A stretch of 64,000 nucleotides of DNA from Phycicoccus sp. M110.8 (GTDB lineage: Bacteria > Actinomycetota > Actinomycetes > Actinomycetales > Dermatophilaceae). This document shows positions 42,470 to 51,113 of the stretch, piece by piece; within the stretch, counting starts at the first letter, position 1; each line of letters opens with the position of its first letter. Both the position numbers and the translations under genes were made by a program. The notes below the pieces were generated by a model. It was not told the origin of the DNA and made no database searches. It saw only the letters and a program-made list of their open reading frames with translations. The stretch lies in assembly GCF_032464895.1 (NCBI RefSeq), contig NZ_JAWDIC010000004.1, forward strand, positions 1 to 64,000. Reading direction: 5' to 3'.

Positions 42470-43926
42470 CCGACTCCCCGACGAGCAACGCCGCGCAGTC
42501 GGCCGCGCCCGCTGAGCCGGCAGGCGGCTTCCCCGAGCTGCCGCAGGGCTTCCTCTTCGGCGTGGCCTCGGCCTCCTACCAGGTCGAGGGCGCGGTCGAC
42601 GAGGACGGCCGCGGCCGCTCGGTCTGGGACACCTTCTGCGACCGGCCGGGCGCGATCGCGAACGGCGACACGGGCGCGGTCGCCTGCGACCACTACCACC
42701 GGTACCGCGAGGACGTCGCGCTGCTCAAGGACCTCGGCGTCGACAGCTACCGGTTCTCCATCGCCTGGCCCCGGGTGCTGCCGGCCGGCACCGGTGAGGT
42801 CAACGCCGCCGGGCTCGACTTCTACGACCGCCTCGTCGACGAGCTGCTCGCGGCGGGGATCCAGCCCGCGGCGACCCTGTTCCACTGGGACACCCCGCAG
42901 GCGCTCGAGGACGTGGGCGGGTGGGCGAGCCGGGACACCGCGGAGCACTTCGCGGCATACGCCTCGGTGGTCGGCGAGCGGCTCGGCGACCGGGTCGCGC
43001 GCTGGATGACGCTCAACGAGCCCAACGTCGTCACCATGCTCGGGTACGCCCTTGGCGTGCACGCCCCGGGACGGTCCATGGGCTTCGAGGCGCTGCCCGT
43101 GGCCCACCACCTGCTGCTCGGACACGGGCTGGCCGCCCAGGCGCTGCGGGCGGCCGGGTGCTCCAACCTGGGCATCGCCAGCAACCACGCACCCGTGTGG
43201 CCGGCGTCGGACAGCCCGGAGGACCGGCAGGCCGCCGAGGTCTACGACAACCTGTGGAACTGGATGTTCGCCGACCCGGTGCTGCTGGGCCGGTACCCGG
43301 TCGAGGGCACCGAGCAGGGCTTCCCGACCTACCGCGACGGCGACCTGGAGACCATCCGCCAGCCGCTGGACTGGTTCGGCATCAACTACTACAACCCGGC
43401 CCGGATCGGCGCCCCCGGCAGCGCGCCGGCGGGCGATGCTGCCACGGGTCAGGCGCCGGCCGCCGGCGAGGTCGTTGCGGACGGGCCGCCCATGCCCGAG
43501 GGGCTGCCGTTCGAGAGCCGGCGGATCGAGGGCTACGAGCGCACCGACTTCGACTGGCCGATCGTGCCCGAGGGCCTGGCGCAGGTCGTGCGGCAGTTCC
43601 GCGACCGGTACGGAGACGCGCTGCCGCCCGTCTACATCACCGAGAGCGGCTGCTCGTTCTCCGACGGCCCGGTCGACGGCCGCGTCGCGGACGACCGCCG
43701 GATCGCCTACCACGACGCACACCTGAGGGCCCTGGCCGGCGAGATCGCGGGCGGCGCCGACGTGCGCGGCTACTTCGCGTGGTCGGCCACGGACAACTTC
43801 GAGTGGGCCGAGGGGTACCGCCAGCGGTTCGGGCTCGTGCACGTCGACTACGACACCCAGGTGCGCACGCCGAAGGACTCCTACCACTGGTACCGCGACC
43901 TCATCGCGCACACGCGCGACCGCTGA
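42466..43926 (+). CDS. GH1 family beta-glucosidase, second copy
   Basis: A 486-residue cytoplasmic family 1 glycosidase, distinct from BglC. FLFGVASASYQVEG is the N-terminal signature, the acid/base Glu is in TLNEPN, and the nucleophile Glu is in YITESGCSF, where Ser replaces the usual Asn of TENG. The glycone site reads [13 protein letters not shown]. An insertion of about 45 residues (SAPAGDAATGQAPAAGEVV and around) follows the NYYNPA segment. The gene is translationally coupled to the M20 dipeptidase and has no transporter or LacI box of its own, so its sugar is unknown. Confidence 0.9.
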   Translation: MTDSPTSNAAQSAAPAEPAGGFPELPQGFLFGVASASYQVEGAVDEDGRGRSVWDTFCDRPGAIANGDTGAVACDHYHRYREDVALLKDLGVDSYRFSIAWPRVLPAGTGEVNAAGLDFYDRLVDELLAAGIQPAATLFHWDTPQALEDVGGWASRDTAEHFAAYASVVGERLGDRVARWMTLNEPNVVTMLGYALGVHAPGRSMGFEALPVAHHLLLGHGLAAQALRAAGCSNLGIASNHAPVWPASDSPEDRQAAEVYDNLWNWMFADPVLLGRYPVEGTEQGFPTYRDGDLETIRQPLDWFGINYYNPARIGAPGSAPAGDAATGQAPAAGEVVADGPPMPEGLPFESRRIEGYERTDFDWPIVPEGLAQVVRQFRDRYGDALPPVYITESGCSFSDGPVDGRVADDRRIAYHDAHLRALAGEIAGGADVRGYFAWSATDNFEWAEGYRQRFGLVHVDYDTQVRTPKDSYHWYRDLIAHTRDR

Positions 43927-43956
43927 GCTCCCGGCCGCACCGCTGCGGTGGGGAGC
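43927..43956 (+). terminator. Hairpin after the second GH1 gene
   Basis: CACCG and CGGTG (43938-43942, 43946-43950) form an inner stem inside outer arms GCTCC/GGAGC (43927-43931, 43952-43956). There is no T-run. Confidence 0.45.
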
Positions 43957-44004
43957 CGGCGTCCCACCGCGCACGCGCGGCCGGTGAGGTCGGGCCCGCA
44001 CCGG

Positions 44005-44010
44005 TAGGTT
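44005..44010 (+). promoter_or_regulatory. Leaderless-type -10 box of the GST gene
   Basis: TAGGTT lies 6 bases before the ATG at 44017. Confidence 0.5.
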
Positions 44011-44016
44011 CGCGGT

Positions 44017-45039
44017 ATGGCTGAGGGCACCAAGGGCAAGGGCTACGTCGAGCCGTCGTTCGAGCGCGACACGCGCTACATCAACGACCGCATCACCACC
44101 CGCGGCGACGGGGAGGGGGAGTGGCCGGTGGAGGCCGGGCGCTACCGGCTGGTCGCCGCGCGCGCCTGCCCGTGGGCCAACCGCGCCATCATCGTGCGCC
44201 GCCTGCTCGGGCTCGAGGACGCGCTGTCCATGGGGCTGTGCGGACCCACGCACGACGAGGACAGCTGGACCTTCGACCTCGACCCCGGTGGCGTCGACCC
44301 GGTGCTCGGGATCCCGCGCCTCAAGGACGCCTACGAGAAGCGGCAGCCCGGCTACCCGCGCGGCATCACCGTCCCCGCGATCGTCGACGTCCCCACCGGG
44401 CAGGTCGTCACCAACGACTTCGCACCCCTGACCCTCGACCTGTCGACGCAGTGGACCGCGTTCCACCGCGACGGTGCGCCGGACCTGTACCCCGAGGCGC
44501 TGCGCGAGGAGATGGACGAGGTCATGCAGCGCGTCTACACCGAGGTCAACAACGGCGTGTACCGCTGCGGGTTCGCCGGCGAGCAGGACGCGTACGACGC
44601 GGCATACGACCGGCTCTTCACGGCGCTCGACTGGCTCGAGGAGCGGCTAGCCACGCGGCGGTTCCTCATGGGCGACACCATCACCGAGGCCGACGTGCGG
44701 CTCTTCACCACGCTCGTGCGGTTCGACCCGGTCTACCACGGCCACTTCAAGTGCAACCGGTCCAAGCTGAGCGAGATGCCGGTGCTGTGGGCCTACGCCC
44801 GCGACCTGTTCCAGACGCCGGGTTTCGGCGACACCGTCGACTTCGTGCAGATCAAGCGGCACTACTACGTGGTCCACCACGACATCAACCCGACCGGCAT
44901 CGTCCCCAAGGGGCCGGACCTCAGCGGCTGGCTCACGGCCCACGGACGCGAGGAGCTCGGCGGCCGGCCCTTCGGCGACGGCACTCCGCCCGGTCCCGTG
45001 CGCGAGGACGAGCGCGTCCCCGCGGAGCACCGGCCGTGA
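44017..45039 (+). CDS. Xi-class GST (thiol-hydroquinone reductase)
   Basis: A 340-residue omega/xi-class glutathione transferase-like protein. The catalytic cysteine motif is ACPWANRAIIVRRL, and the C-terminal helical domain contains FLMGDTITEADVRLFTTLVRFD, a hallmark of xi-class enzymes that reduce thiol conjugates of hydroquinones. Actinobacteria use mycothiol, so the natural conjugate is probably mycothiolyl; that is inference. The start is supported by TAGGTT 6 bases upstream. Its stop overlaps the GTG of the next gene by 4 bases. Confidence 0.9.
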   Translation: MAEGTKGKGYVEPSFERDTRYINDRITTRGDGEGEWPVEAGRYRLVAARACPWANRAIIVRRLLGLEDALSMGLCGPTHDEDSWTFDLDPGGVDPVLGIPRLKDAYEKRQPGYPRGITVPAIVDVPTGQVVTNDFAPLTLDLSTQWTAFHRDGAPDLYPEALREEMDEVMQRVYTEVNNGVYRCGFAGEQDAYDAAYDRLFTALDWLEERLATRRFLMGDTITEADVRLFTTLVRFDPVYHGHFKCNRSKLSEMPVLWAYARDLFQTPGFGDTVDFVQIKRHYYVVHHDINPTGIVPKGPDLSGWLTAHGREELGGRPFGDGTPPGPVREDERVPAEHRP

Positions 45040-46289
45040 GCGCCGCGGCAGGCGCGGGCGCCCGCGAGCACGACCTCGTCGTCTACGGCGCCACGGGGTT
45101 CGTCGGGAAGCTGCTGGCCGGCCACCTCGCGCGGCACGCGCCCGCGGGGACGCGGATCGCCCTCGCCGGGCGCTCGCGCGAGCGGCTCGAGGCGGTCCGA
45201 TCCGGCCTCCCGGGCGCCGCGCGGGACTGGCCGGTCCTCGTGGCCGACGCCGCCGACGAGGCGTCCCTGGCGGACCTCGCCGCCTCGACGACGGCCGTCG
45301 TGACCACGGTGGGCCCCTACCTGCGGTACGGCCTGCCGCTGGCCCGCGCCTGCGCTGAGGCCGGGACCCACTACGCCGACCTCACCGGCGAGGTGCTGTT
45401 CGTCCGACGGCTCGCCGACGAGGTGCACCGCACCGCCCTGACGACCGGTGCCCGCGTCGTCACCGCCTGCGGCTACGACTCCGTGCCCTCGGACCTGGCG
45501 GTGCTGGTGCTGCACGAGCGGGCCGAGCGCGACGGCGCCGGCGACCTGCTCGACACCACGCTGCTCGCCCGGATGAAGGGCGGGTTCTCCGGCGGCACCA
45601 TAGACTCCGCCCGGGCCCAGCTCGAGGCCGTGGGGTCCGACCCCTCACTCACGAAGGTGCTGCGCGATCCCTACGCGCTCAGCCCGGACCGCGCCTCAGA
45701 GCCGGACCTGGGACCCGAGCGCGACCCGCGGTCGGTGTTCGTCGAGCGGGAGACCGGCCAGTGGGTGGGTCCCTTCGTGATGGCCGACTTCAACACCAGG
45801 ATCGTCCGGCGCAGCAACGCCCTGCTCGGCCACGCGTACGGCCGGCGCTTCCGCTACCGCGAGCTCAGCGGCTACGGGCCCGGTCTCGCCGGCCGGCGGC
45901 GTGCCACGCTCGTCACCGCCGGCCTGGGCCTGGCGATGACCGGGATGGCGAACCCGCGGACGCGCCCGCTCGTCGACCGCCTCGCGCCCAAGCCCGGCGA
46001 GGGCCCCGGCGAGCAGGCGCGCGAGTCGGGCTGGTTCCGCATGCAGGTGCGCACCACCACGAGGGGTGGGCGGCGCTACCTCGCCACCGTGGCCGCGCAG
46101 GGGGACCCCGGGTATGCCGCGACGGCCGTCATGCTCGGCGAGGCCGCGCTGGCGCTGGCCCTCGACGGCGACCGGCTGCCACCGGCAGCCGGTGTGCTCA
46201 CCCCGGCGACGGCCATCGGCGACCGGCTCGTCGAGCGGCTGCGCGACCGCGAGTTCACCATCGAGGTCGAGGAGCTGCCGGGCCGCTGA
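45036..46289 (+). CDS. Saccharopine dehydrogenase-like / trans-acting enoyl reductase
   Basis: A 417-residue NAD(P)-binding protein. The N-terminal Rossmann motif is LVVYGATGFVGKLLAGHLA. The sequence GPYLRYGLPLARACAEAGTHYADLTGEVLF followed by CGYDSVPSDLAV (quoted in pieces) is typical of saccharopine-dehydrogenase-like and mycobacterial trans-acting enoyl reductase proteins. Lysine synthesis by saccharopine does not occur in actinobacteria, so a lipid or quinone reduction role is more likely. The start overlaps the GST stop (GTGA), so the two are coupled. The actual substrate is unknown. Confidence 0.82.
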   Translation: MSAAAGAGAREHDLVVYGATGFVGKLLAGHLARHAPAGTRIALAGRSRERLEAVRSGLPGAARDWPVLVADAADEASLADLAASTTAVVTTVGPYLRYGLPLARACAEAGTHYADLTGEVLFVRRLADEVHRTALTTGARVVTACGYDSVPSDLAVLVLHERAERDGAGDLLDTTLLARMKGGFSGGTIDSARAQLEAVGSDPSLTKVLRDPYALSPDRASEPDLGPERDPRSVFVERETGQWVGPFVMADFNTRIVRRSNALLGHAYGRRFRYRELSGYGPGLAGRRRATLVTAGLGLAMTGMANPRTRPLVDRLAPKPGEGPGEQARESGWFRMQVRTTTRGGRRYLATVAAQGDPGYAATAVMLGEAALALALDGDRLPPAAGVLTPATAIGDRLVERLRDREFTIEVEELPGR

Positions 46290-46331
46290 CCGGCCGGGCC
46301 GTTGACCGGTCGAGGCCGGTCGAGGCCGGTG

Positions 46332-47528
46332 TCAGTCGCGGCTCGTGGGCCCCGGCAGGGCGAGCATCTGGTCGAGGGCCACCCGGGCCCAGTGCGCCAC
46401 GTCCGGGTCGACCCGGATCGGGTTCACGACGCGGCCCTGCACGAGGGACTCCAGCGCCCAGACCAGGTGCGGCAGGTCGATCCGGTTCATCGTCGAGCAG
46501 TAGCAGACGTTCTTCTCCAGGAAGGCGATCCGCTGCTCGGGGAACTGCTCGGCCAGCCGCCGCACGAGGTTGAGCTCGGTGCCGACGACCCACGACGTTC
46601 CGGCCGGTGCGGCCGCGATCGTGGCGATGATCTTCTCGGTCGAGCCGACCTCGTCGGCCGCCTCGACGACCTCGTGGCGGCACTCGGGGTGGACGATCAC
46701 CTTGACCCCGGGGATGTCGCGCCGGGCCTGCTCGACCGCCTCGAGGGTGAACCGGCCGTGGACGGAGCAGTGGCCGCGCCACAGGACCATCGTGGCCGCG
46801 TCGAGCTGCTCGCGGGTCAGGCCGCCGTTCGGCTTGTGCGGGTCCCAGATCACGCAGTCGTCGAGCGCCCCGCCGAGGTCGCGCACGTAGGTGTTGCGGC
46901 CGAGGTGCTGGTCGGGCAGGAACAGCACCTTGCCGCCCTCGCCGGCCTGCTCCAGCGCCCACGACAGCGCCGTGCGGGCGTTGGAGGACGTGCAGACCGT
47001 GCCGCCGTGCCGCCCGGTGAAGGCCTTGATGGCGGCCGAGGAGTTCATGTACGTGACCGGCACGGTGCGGTCGACGACGCCCGCGGCGACGAGGTCCTCC
47101 CACGCGTCCTCGACCTGCTGGATCGCGGCCATGTCCGCCATGGAGCACCCGGCGGCGAGGTCGGGCAGGATCACCGTCTGCTCGTCGCTGGTCAGGATGT
47201 CGGCCGACTCGGCCATGAAGTGCACGCCGCAGAACACGATGTACGGGGCGTCCGGGCGCGCCGCGGCGTCCTTGGCCAGCTTGAACGAGTCGCCCGTGAC
47301 GTCGGCGAACTCGATGACCTCGTCGCGCTGGTAGTGGTGGCCGAGCACGAACACCCGGTCCCCGAGCGCCGCCTTCGCCGCGCGCGCCCGCTCGACCAGT
47401 CCGGGGTCGGAGGGTGCCGGCAGGTCGCCGGGGCACTCGACCCCTCGCTCGGTGTGCAGGTCGGTGCCGTGGCCCAGGACGAGCAGGGGGAGCGGGGCGT
47501 TGCGCGGCGTCGCGGTGGTGGTGCTCAC
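46332..47528 (-). CDS. nadA: Quinolinate synthase
   Basis: A 398-residue 4Fe-4S enzyme that condenses iminoaspartate with dihydroxyacetone phosphate in NAD synthesis. Visible segments are VLGHHYQRDEVIEFAD, CGVHFMAESADIL, VTYMNSSAAIKAF, WRGHCSVHGRF, HPECRHEVVEAAD and the C-terminal cluster region EKNVCYCSTMNRI. The GTG start is supported by TACGAT 6 bases upstream. nadB and nadC are not adjacent. It converges on the enoyl-reductase-like gene. Confidence 0.95.
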   Translation of the reverse strand: MSTTTATPRNAPLPLLVLGHGTDLHTERGVECPGDLPAPSDPGLVERARAAKAALGDRVFVLGHHYQRDEVIEFADVTGDSFKLAKDAAARPDAPYIVFCGVHFMAESADILTSDEQTVILPDLAAGCSMADMAAIQQVEDAWEDLVAAGVVDRTVPVTYMNSSAAIKAFTGRHGGTVCTSSNARTALSWALEQAGEGGKVLFLPDQHLGRNTYVRDLGGALDDCVIWDPHKPNGGLTREQLDAATMVLWRGHCSVHGRFTLEAVEQARRDIPGVKVIVHPECRHEVVEAADEVGSTEKIIATIAAAPAGTSWVVGTELNLVRRLAEQFPEQRIAFLEKNVCYCSTMNRIDLPHLVWALESLVQGRVVNPIRVDPDVAHWARVALDQMLALPGPTSRD

Positions 47529-47534
47529 GCCCGC

Positions 47535-47540
47535 ATCGTA
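47535..47540 (-). promoter_or_regulatory. Leaderless-type -10 box of nadA
   Basis: TACGAT on the minus strand lies 6 bases before the GTG start. Confidence 0.5.
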
Positions 47541-47709
47541 TGCCGTGTGCGACCGCGGTCGATCAGTGCGCAGTCCTCAGCAAGGTCCCAGCCGACGCAC
47601 AGCACGCTCCGAGTGATCCAGCGCAGGATGAGTCTGTGCGGAGAGCGATCACGGGCCGACCGGCCACGTCCAGCGGTTTGGGCGCCCGGATCAGCGAAAC
47701 GGATAATCC

Positions 47710-48819
47710 ATGTCCCTGACTGGTAACACGCTTCCCACCCTGCTGGCGCTGCTGGCCGTGGCCCTGTTCGTCGTCCTCGCTGCCGGCTTACCGGTGGTCC
47801 GCCGCCGGTGGGTAGCCGTGACGACGCGAGCCGGGGGCATCGCCGCCCTCAACGTAGTGGTGCTGTGTCTCGTGGGAGTGATAGCCAACGACCACTTTGG
47901 TTTCTACGTGAGCTGGAACGACCTTGCCGGGGCTCGCTCACCCGTCACGATCACCCACCACGGAGGGACCACGCGGTTGGCGTTGAGCCACCGCCTTCGC
48001 GGTGGCCTGACCCCGCCCCCGTCCGTGCTCCCCGCGCTGAAGGCGTCCGGTCGCCTGCAGACCTTTCAGGTCAGGGGAAGCACAAGCGGGCTCTCGGGCG
48101 AGGTGCTGGTCCTGCTGCCACCCGGGTACGACCCCAGCTCGTCGCGGCGCTACCCGGTCATCGAAGCCCTGCACGGCATCCCGGGCAACGCAACCTCGTG
48201 GTTGAGGGGAATGAACCTGCAGCAGTCGCTCGACGCCGAGGTGGCGGCCCGGAAGATTGCCCCGAGCCTCGTGGTCCTGCCCCAGGACAACTTTCCCCTC
48301 TCCCTCGACGGAGAGTGCGTCAACGGCCCCAGTGGCACGCCGCAGACGGAGACGTGGCTGGCCCAGGACGTGCCACGGTTCGTCACGTCCCATTTCCGAG
48401 TGGCGACCGATCGGGGCTCATGGGCGGTGGCCGGATACTCCGAGGGTGGATGGTGCGCCGCCATGGTCGGCATGTTGCACCCCAACATCTTCGGTGGCGA
48501 CCTGGTCTTCAGCGGTACCTTCAGGCCCGAGTTCACCCCGACATACCGGCCCTTCGGACATGCTCTGCCGGCGCGCTACGACCTGATACGGCTGGCCGCG
48601 AAGAACCCGCCAGCGATGGCGATGTGGGTACAGTCCAGCAAGAGGGACGGCTACTCCTACCCTCCCACCGCGCTCTTCCTCAAAAGCGTGAGAGCGCCCC
48701 TTTCGGTGACGACGGACTTGCTCAAGACGGGCGGACACCGCGTCATGCTGTGGGCCTCTGAGGTTCCATCAGCGTTGCAGTGGCTGGGCCAGGGCCTGCC
48801 GGGCTTCGCGCCGCACTGA
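47710..48819 (+). CDS. Membrane-anchored esterase of the Ag85/enterochelin-esterase fold
   Basis: A 369-residue protein. Two hydrophobic helices at about 8-30 and 40-60 anchor it. The outward domain is an alpha/beta hydrolase of the esterase-D/antigen-85 superfamily, with RRYPVIEALHGIPGNATSW, the nucleophile elbow VAGYSEGGWCAAMVG and the late His in LLKTGGHRVMLW. Codon use is unlike its neighbours: TTA, GTA and ATA codons appear early, and overall GC is visibly lower from about 47.6 to 48.75 kb, which suggests transfer. The acyl substrate is unknown. No ribosome site or clear promoter was identified. Confidence 0.8.
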   Translation: MSLTGNTLPTLLALLAVALFVVLAAGLPVVRRRWVAVTTRAGGIAALNVVVLCLVGVIANDHFGFYVSWNDLAGARSPVTITHHGGTTRLALSHRLRGGLTPPPSVLPALKASGRLQTFQVRGSTSGLSGEVLVLLPPGYDPSSSRRYPVIEALHGIPGNATSWLRGMNLQQSLDAEVAARKIAPSLVVLPQDNFPLSLDGECVNGPSGTPQTETWLAQDVPRFVTSHFRVATDRGSWAVAGYSEGGWCAAMVGMLHPNIFGGDLVFSGTFRPEFTPTYRPFGHALPARYDLIRLAAKNPPAMAMWVQSSKRDGYSYPPTALFLKSVRAPLSVTTDLLKTGGHRVMLWASEVPSALQWLGQGLPGFAPH

Positions 48820-48846
48820 CGGCCCGCCCGGCTCGCGGACCCGGTC

Positions 48847-49071
48847 TCAGAGCAGGTGGATCTTCGGGCTGCTCCGGGCGACGCTGACGTGCTGGTCGCC
48901 AAAGCGGACCACGACGCGGTCGTCGTCGAGCTTGACCACCGAACCGAGGCCGTGGCGGTCGTGCGAGACCCGGTCACCGACGGCGAAGGTGGGGTGCACC
49001 ACCGGCTCGGTGTCGCGGTTGAACGGGCTGTTCTGCAGGTGGGCGCGTTTGCTCGGGGGGCGAGTGGACAT
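48847..49071 (-). CDS. Small tudor/KOW-like protein
   Basis: A 74-residue protein whose second half, VGDRVSHDRHGLGSVVKLDD followed by RVVVRFGDQHV, resembles the small beta-barrel found at the C-terminus of UvrD/PcrA helicases and in CarD-type proteins. It may bind RNA polymerase or nucleic acid; this is inference from fold. It is divergent from a DEAD-box helicase gene. Confidence 0.7.
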   Translation of the reverse strand: MSTRPPSKRAHLQNSPFNRDTEPVVHPTFAVGDRVSHDRHGLGSVVKLDDDRVVVRFGDQHVSVARSSPKIHLL

Positions 49072-49275
49072 GCCTCCCAGTGTCCACCCATTCGGGGCCG
49101 CTCGCGTGCGCCACCCCCCTCCGTGTCGGGGCCGGGCCTCGTCGGCGGGTAGACTGGACGCGTCGCCCGGACAGTTTCGCCACGGGCGGATCGTGTGACG
49201 CCCCTCCCGTGAGCTGCGGCCAGTGACGGCCAGCGCCCGGCGGAACACCTCTCCCAACCTCTGGAGCACCTTCCT

Positions 49276-50835
49276 GTGTCTGTCGACACCACCTTCGCGC
49301 GCCTCGGCGTGCCCACCGCCTTCGTCGACCTGCTGGCCGAGCGCGGCATCACCACACCCACCCCGATCCAGGCCGCGACCCTGCCGGACTCCCTCGCCGG
49401 GCGCGACGTGCTCGGCCGGGGCCGCACCGGTTCCGGCAAGACCTACGCCTTCCTCCTGCCCCTGCTGACGCGGCTCGCGGCCAGCGGCACGCCCCGCCGG
49501 CCCGGCCGACCCCGCGCCCTGGTCCTGGCACCGACCCGCGAGCTCGTCCTGCAGATCGAGGCCGCCATGGCGCCCCTGGCCTCGGCCCTGGGCCTGCGCA
49601 GCCAGACCGTCTTCGGCGGCGTGGGGCAGAACCCGCAGGTCCGCGGCCTCAAGGCCGGCGTCGACGTCGTCCTGGCCTGCCCCGGCCGGCTGGAGGACCT
49701 CATCGGGCAGGGTCACGTGAGCCTGGACGCCGTCGAGGTCACCGTCCTCGACGAGGCCGACCACATGGCCGACCTCGGCTTCCTGCCCGCCGTCCGCCGC
49801 CTGCTCGACGCGACCCCTGCCGGGGGCCAGCGCCTGCTCTTCTCGGCGACGCTCGACAGCGGCGTCAACGTCCTCGTCAAGCGCTACCTCAGCTCGCCGG
49901 TGACGCACGAGGCGGACTCCGCCCAGTCGCCGGTCGCGCAGATGACGCACCACGTCTTCCACCTGCGCCCGGACGCCCACTTCCCGGTGCTGCTCGACCT
50001 GGCCGCGGCCCCGGGCCGCACGGTCGTCTTCACCCGCACCAAGCACCGCGCCAAGAAGCTGGCCCGCCAGCTCAACTCGTCGGGGGTCCCGGCGGTCGAG
50101 CTGCACGGCAACCTCGGCCAGAACGCCCGCACCCGCAACCTCGAGGCGTTCCACGACGGCAGCGCCACGACGCTCGTGGCGACCGACATCGCGGCCCGCG
50201 GCATCCACGTCGACGACGTCGGCCTGGTGATCCACGCCGACCCGCCGGTCGAGCACAAGGCGTACCTGCACCGCTCGGGCCGCACCGCCCGCGCCGGCTC
50301 GAGCGGCACCGTCGTCACGCTCATGACCGACGAGCAGGTCCGCGACGTGCGTGACCTCACCCGCAAGGCGGGCATCAACCCGACGACCACCCGCGTGCAC
50401 CTGGGCCACCCGCTGCTCGCCGAGGTGGCGCAGGGGGAGCGGACCTTCGCGGGCGCGTTCCAGCCCGCGGCCACCACGAACGGCTCCGGCAGCGCGAGCG
50501 CTCCGGCGGGCCAGGGCAACAGCGGCTCGGGTCGACGACGTGGCCGCGGCACCAGCGGCGGCACGAGCTCCCGCGGCACGAGCTCCCGCGGTACGGGCGG
50601 TGGCCAGCGGGGCGGGCAGCGCTCGGGGAGCAGCCCGGCGCAGCCCGGCGACGGCCGCGGCGCGAGCCGCGGCGGGGGAGCCCGACGCGGTGGTGCCCAG
50701 GGCTCCGGTGCGGGGCGCTCCTCCTCGGGCCGGTCCGGCGGGTCCACCACGGCCTACTCCACCTCGACGCCCGGCTCCGGCGGCGCTGCGGCCTTCTCGG
50801 CCGGCAGCCGCGCCGGGTCGCGCCGCGGTCGCTGA
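49276..50835 (+). CDS. DEAD-box RNA helicase with RG-rich tail
   Basis: A 519-residue ATP-dependent RNA helicase. The motifs are in order: Q motif (TPIQAATLPDSLAGRD), motif I GRGRTGSGKT (GKT), Ia APTRELVLQ, GG, II DEAD, III SAT, then helicase C with HRSGRTARAG (VI). The last 120 residues are a disordered tail of Gly, Ser and Arg with RGxG repeats, typical of RNA binding. The GTG start leaves a leader of about 115 bases if TAGACT at 49150-49155 is the -10 box, unlike the many leaderless genes here. Cold or ribosome-assembly roles are usual for the family. The gene is followed by a 40-bp hairpin repeat array. Confidence 0.92.
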   Translation: MSVDTTFARLGVPTAFVDLLAERGITTPTPIQAATLPDSLAGRDVLGRGRTGSGKTYAFLLPLLTRLAASGTPRRPGRPRALVLAPTRELVLQIEAAMAPLASALGLRSQTVFGGVGQNPQVRGLKAGVDVVLACPGRLEDLIGQGHVSLDAVEVTVLDEADHMADLGFLPAVRRLLDATPAGGQRLLFSATLDSGVNVLVKRYLSSPVTHEADSAQSPVAQMTHHVFHLRPDAHFPVLLDLAAAPGRTVVFTRTKHRAKKLARQLNSSGVPAVELHGNLGQNARTRNLEAFHDGSATTLVATDIAARGIHVDDVGLVIHADPPVEHKAYLHRSGRTARAGSSGTVVTLMTDEQVRDVRDLTRKAGINPTTTRVHLGHPLLAEVAQGERTFAGAFQPAATTNGSGSASAPAGQGNSGSGRRRGRGTSGGTSSRGTSSRGTGGGQRGGQRSGSSPAQPGDGRGASRGGGARRGGAQGSGAGRSSSGRSGGSTTAYSTSTPGSGGAAAFSAGSRAGSRRGR

Positions 50836-50858
50836 CCGACCGTACGCATCCTGCCGTC

Positions 50859-51047
50859 GCGCCGAGGTCCGGGACCTCGGCGCAGCGGCGCGGTCGGAGC
50901 GCCGAGGTCTGGGACTTCGGCGCAGCGGCGCGGTCGGAGCGCCGAGGTCTGGGACTTCGGCGCAGCGGCGGGGTCGGAGCGCCGAGGTCTGGGACCTCGG
51001 CGCAGCGGCGGGGTCGGAGCGCCGAGGTCTGGGACCTCGACGCACCA
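50859..51047. repeat. 40-bp tandem hairpin array, 4.7 copies
   Basis: Units start at 50859, 50899, 50939, 50979 and 51019 with an exact 40-bp period. Each contains GCGCCGAGGTC and GACCTCGGCGC around a 3-base loop, an 11-bp stem; copies 2 and 3 carry a change that keeps a G-U pair. The spacer reads AGCGGCGSGGTCGGA. It begins 24 bases after the helicase stop. Confidence 0.92.
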
Positions 51048-51101
51048 GCAGGGGCGCTGACCGAGCAGGCCGACCGGTGCCGGGGGAGCGCCCCGCGCCG
51101 G

Positions 51102-51107
51102 TAGCCT
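51102..51107 (+). promoter_or_regulatory. Leaderless-type -10 box of the glycerate kinase gene
   Basis: TAGCCT lies 6 bases before the GTG at 51114. Confidence 0.5.
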
Positions 51108-51113
51108 CGTCGC

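Noticed and set aside
45036-46289. Lysine-pathway saccharopine dehydrogenase
   Set aside because: The fold matches, but actinobacteria make lysine by the diaminopimelate route and the closest resemblance is to trans-acting enoyl reductase-type proteins.
47529-47709. tRNA or phage attachment site next to the lower-GC esterase
   Set aside because: No cloverleaf, CCA end, integrase or duplicated flanking core is visible.
50859-51047. CRISPR array
   Set aside because: The 40-bp period has no variable spacers; repeat and spacer are both constant, and no cas gene is near.
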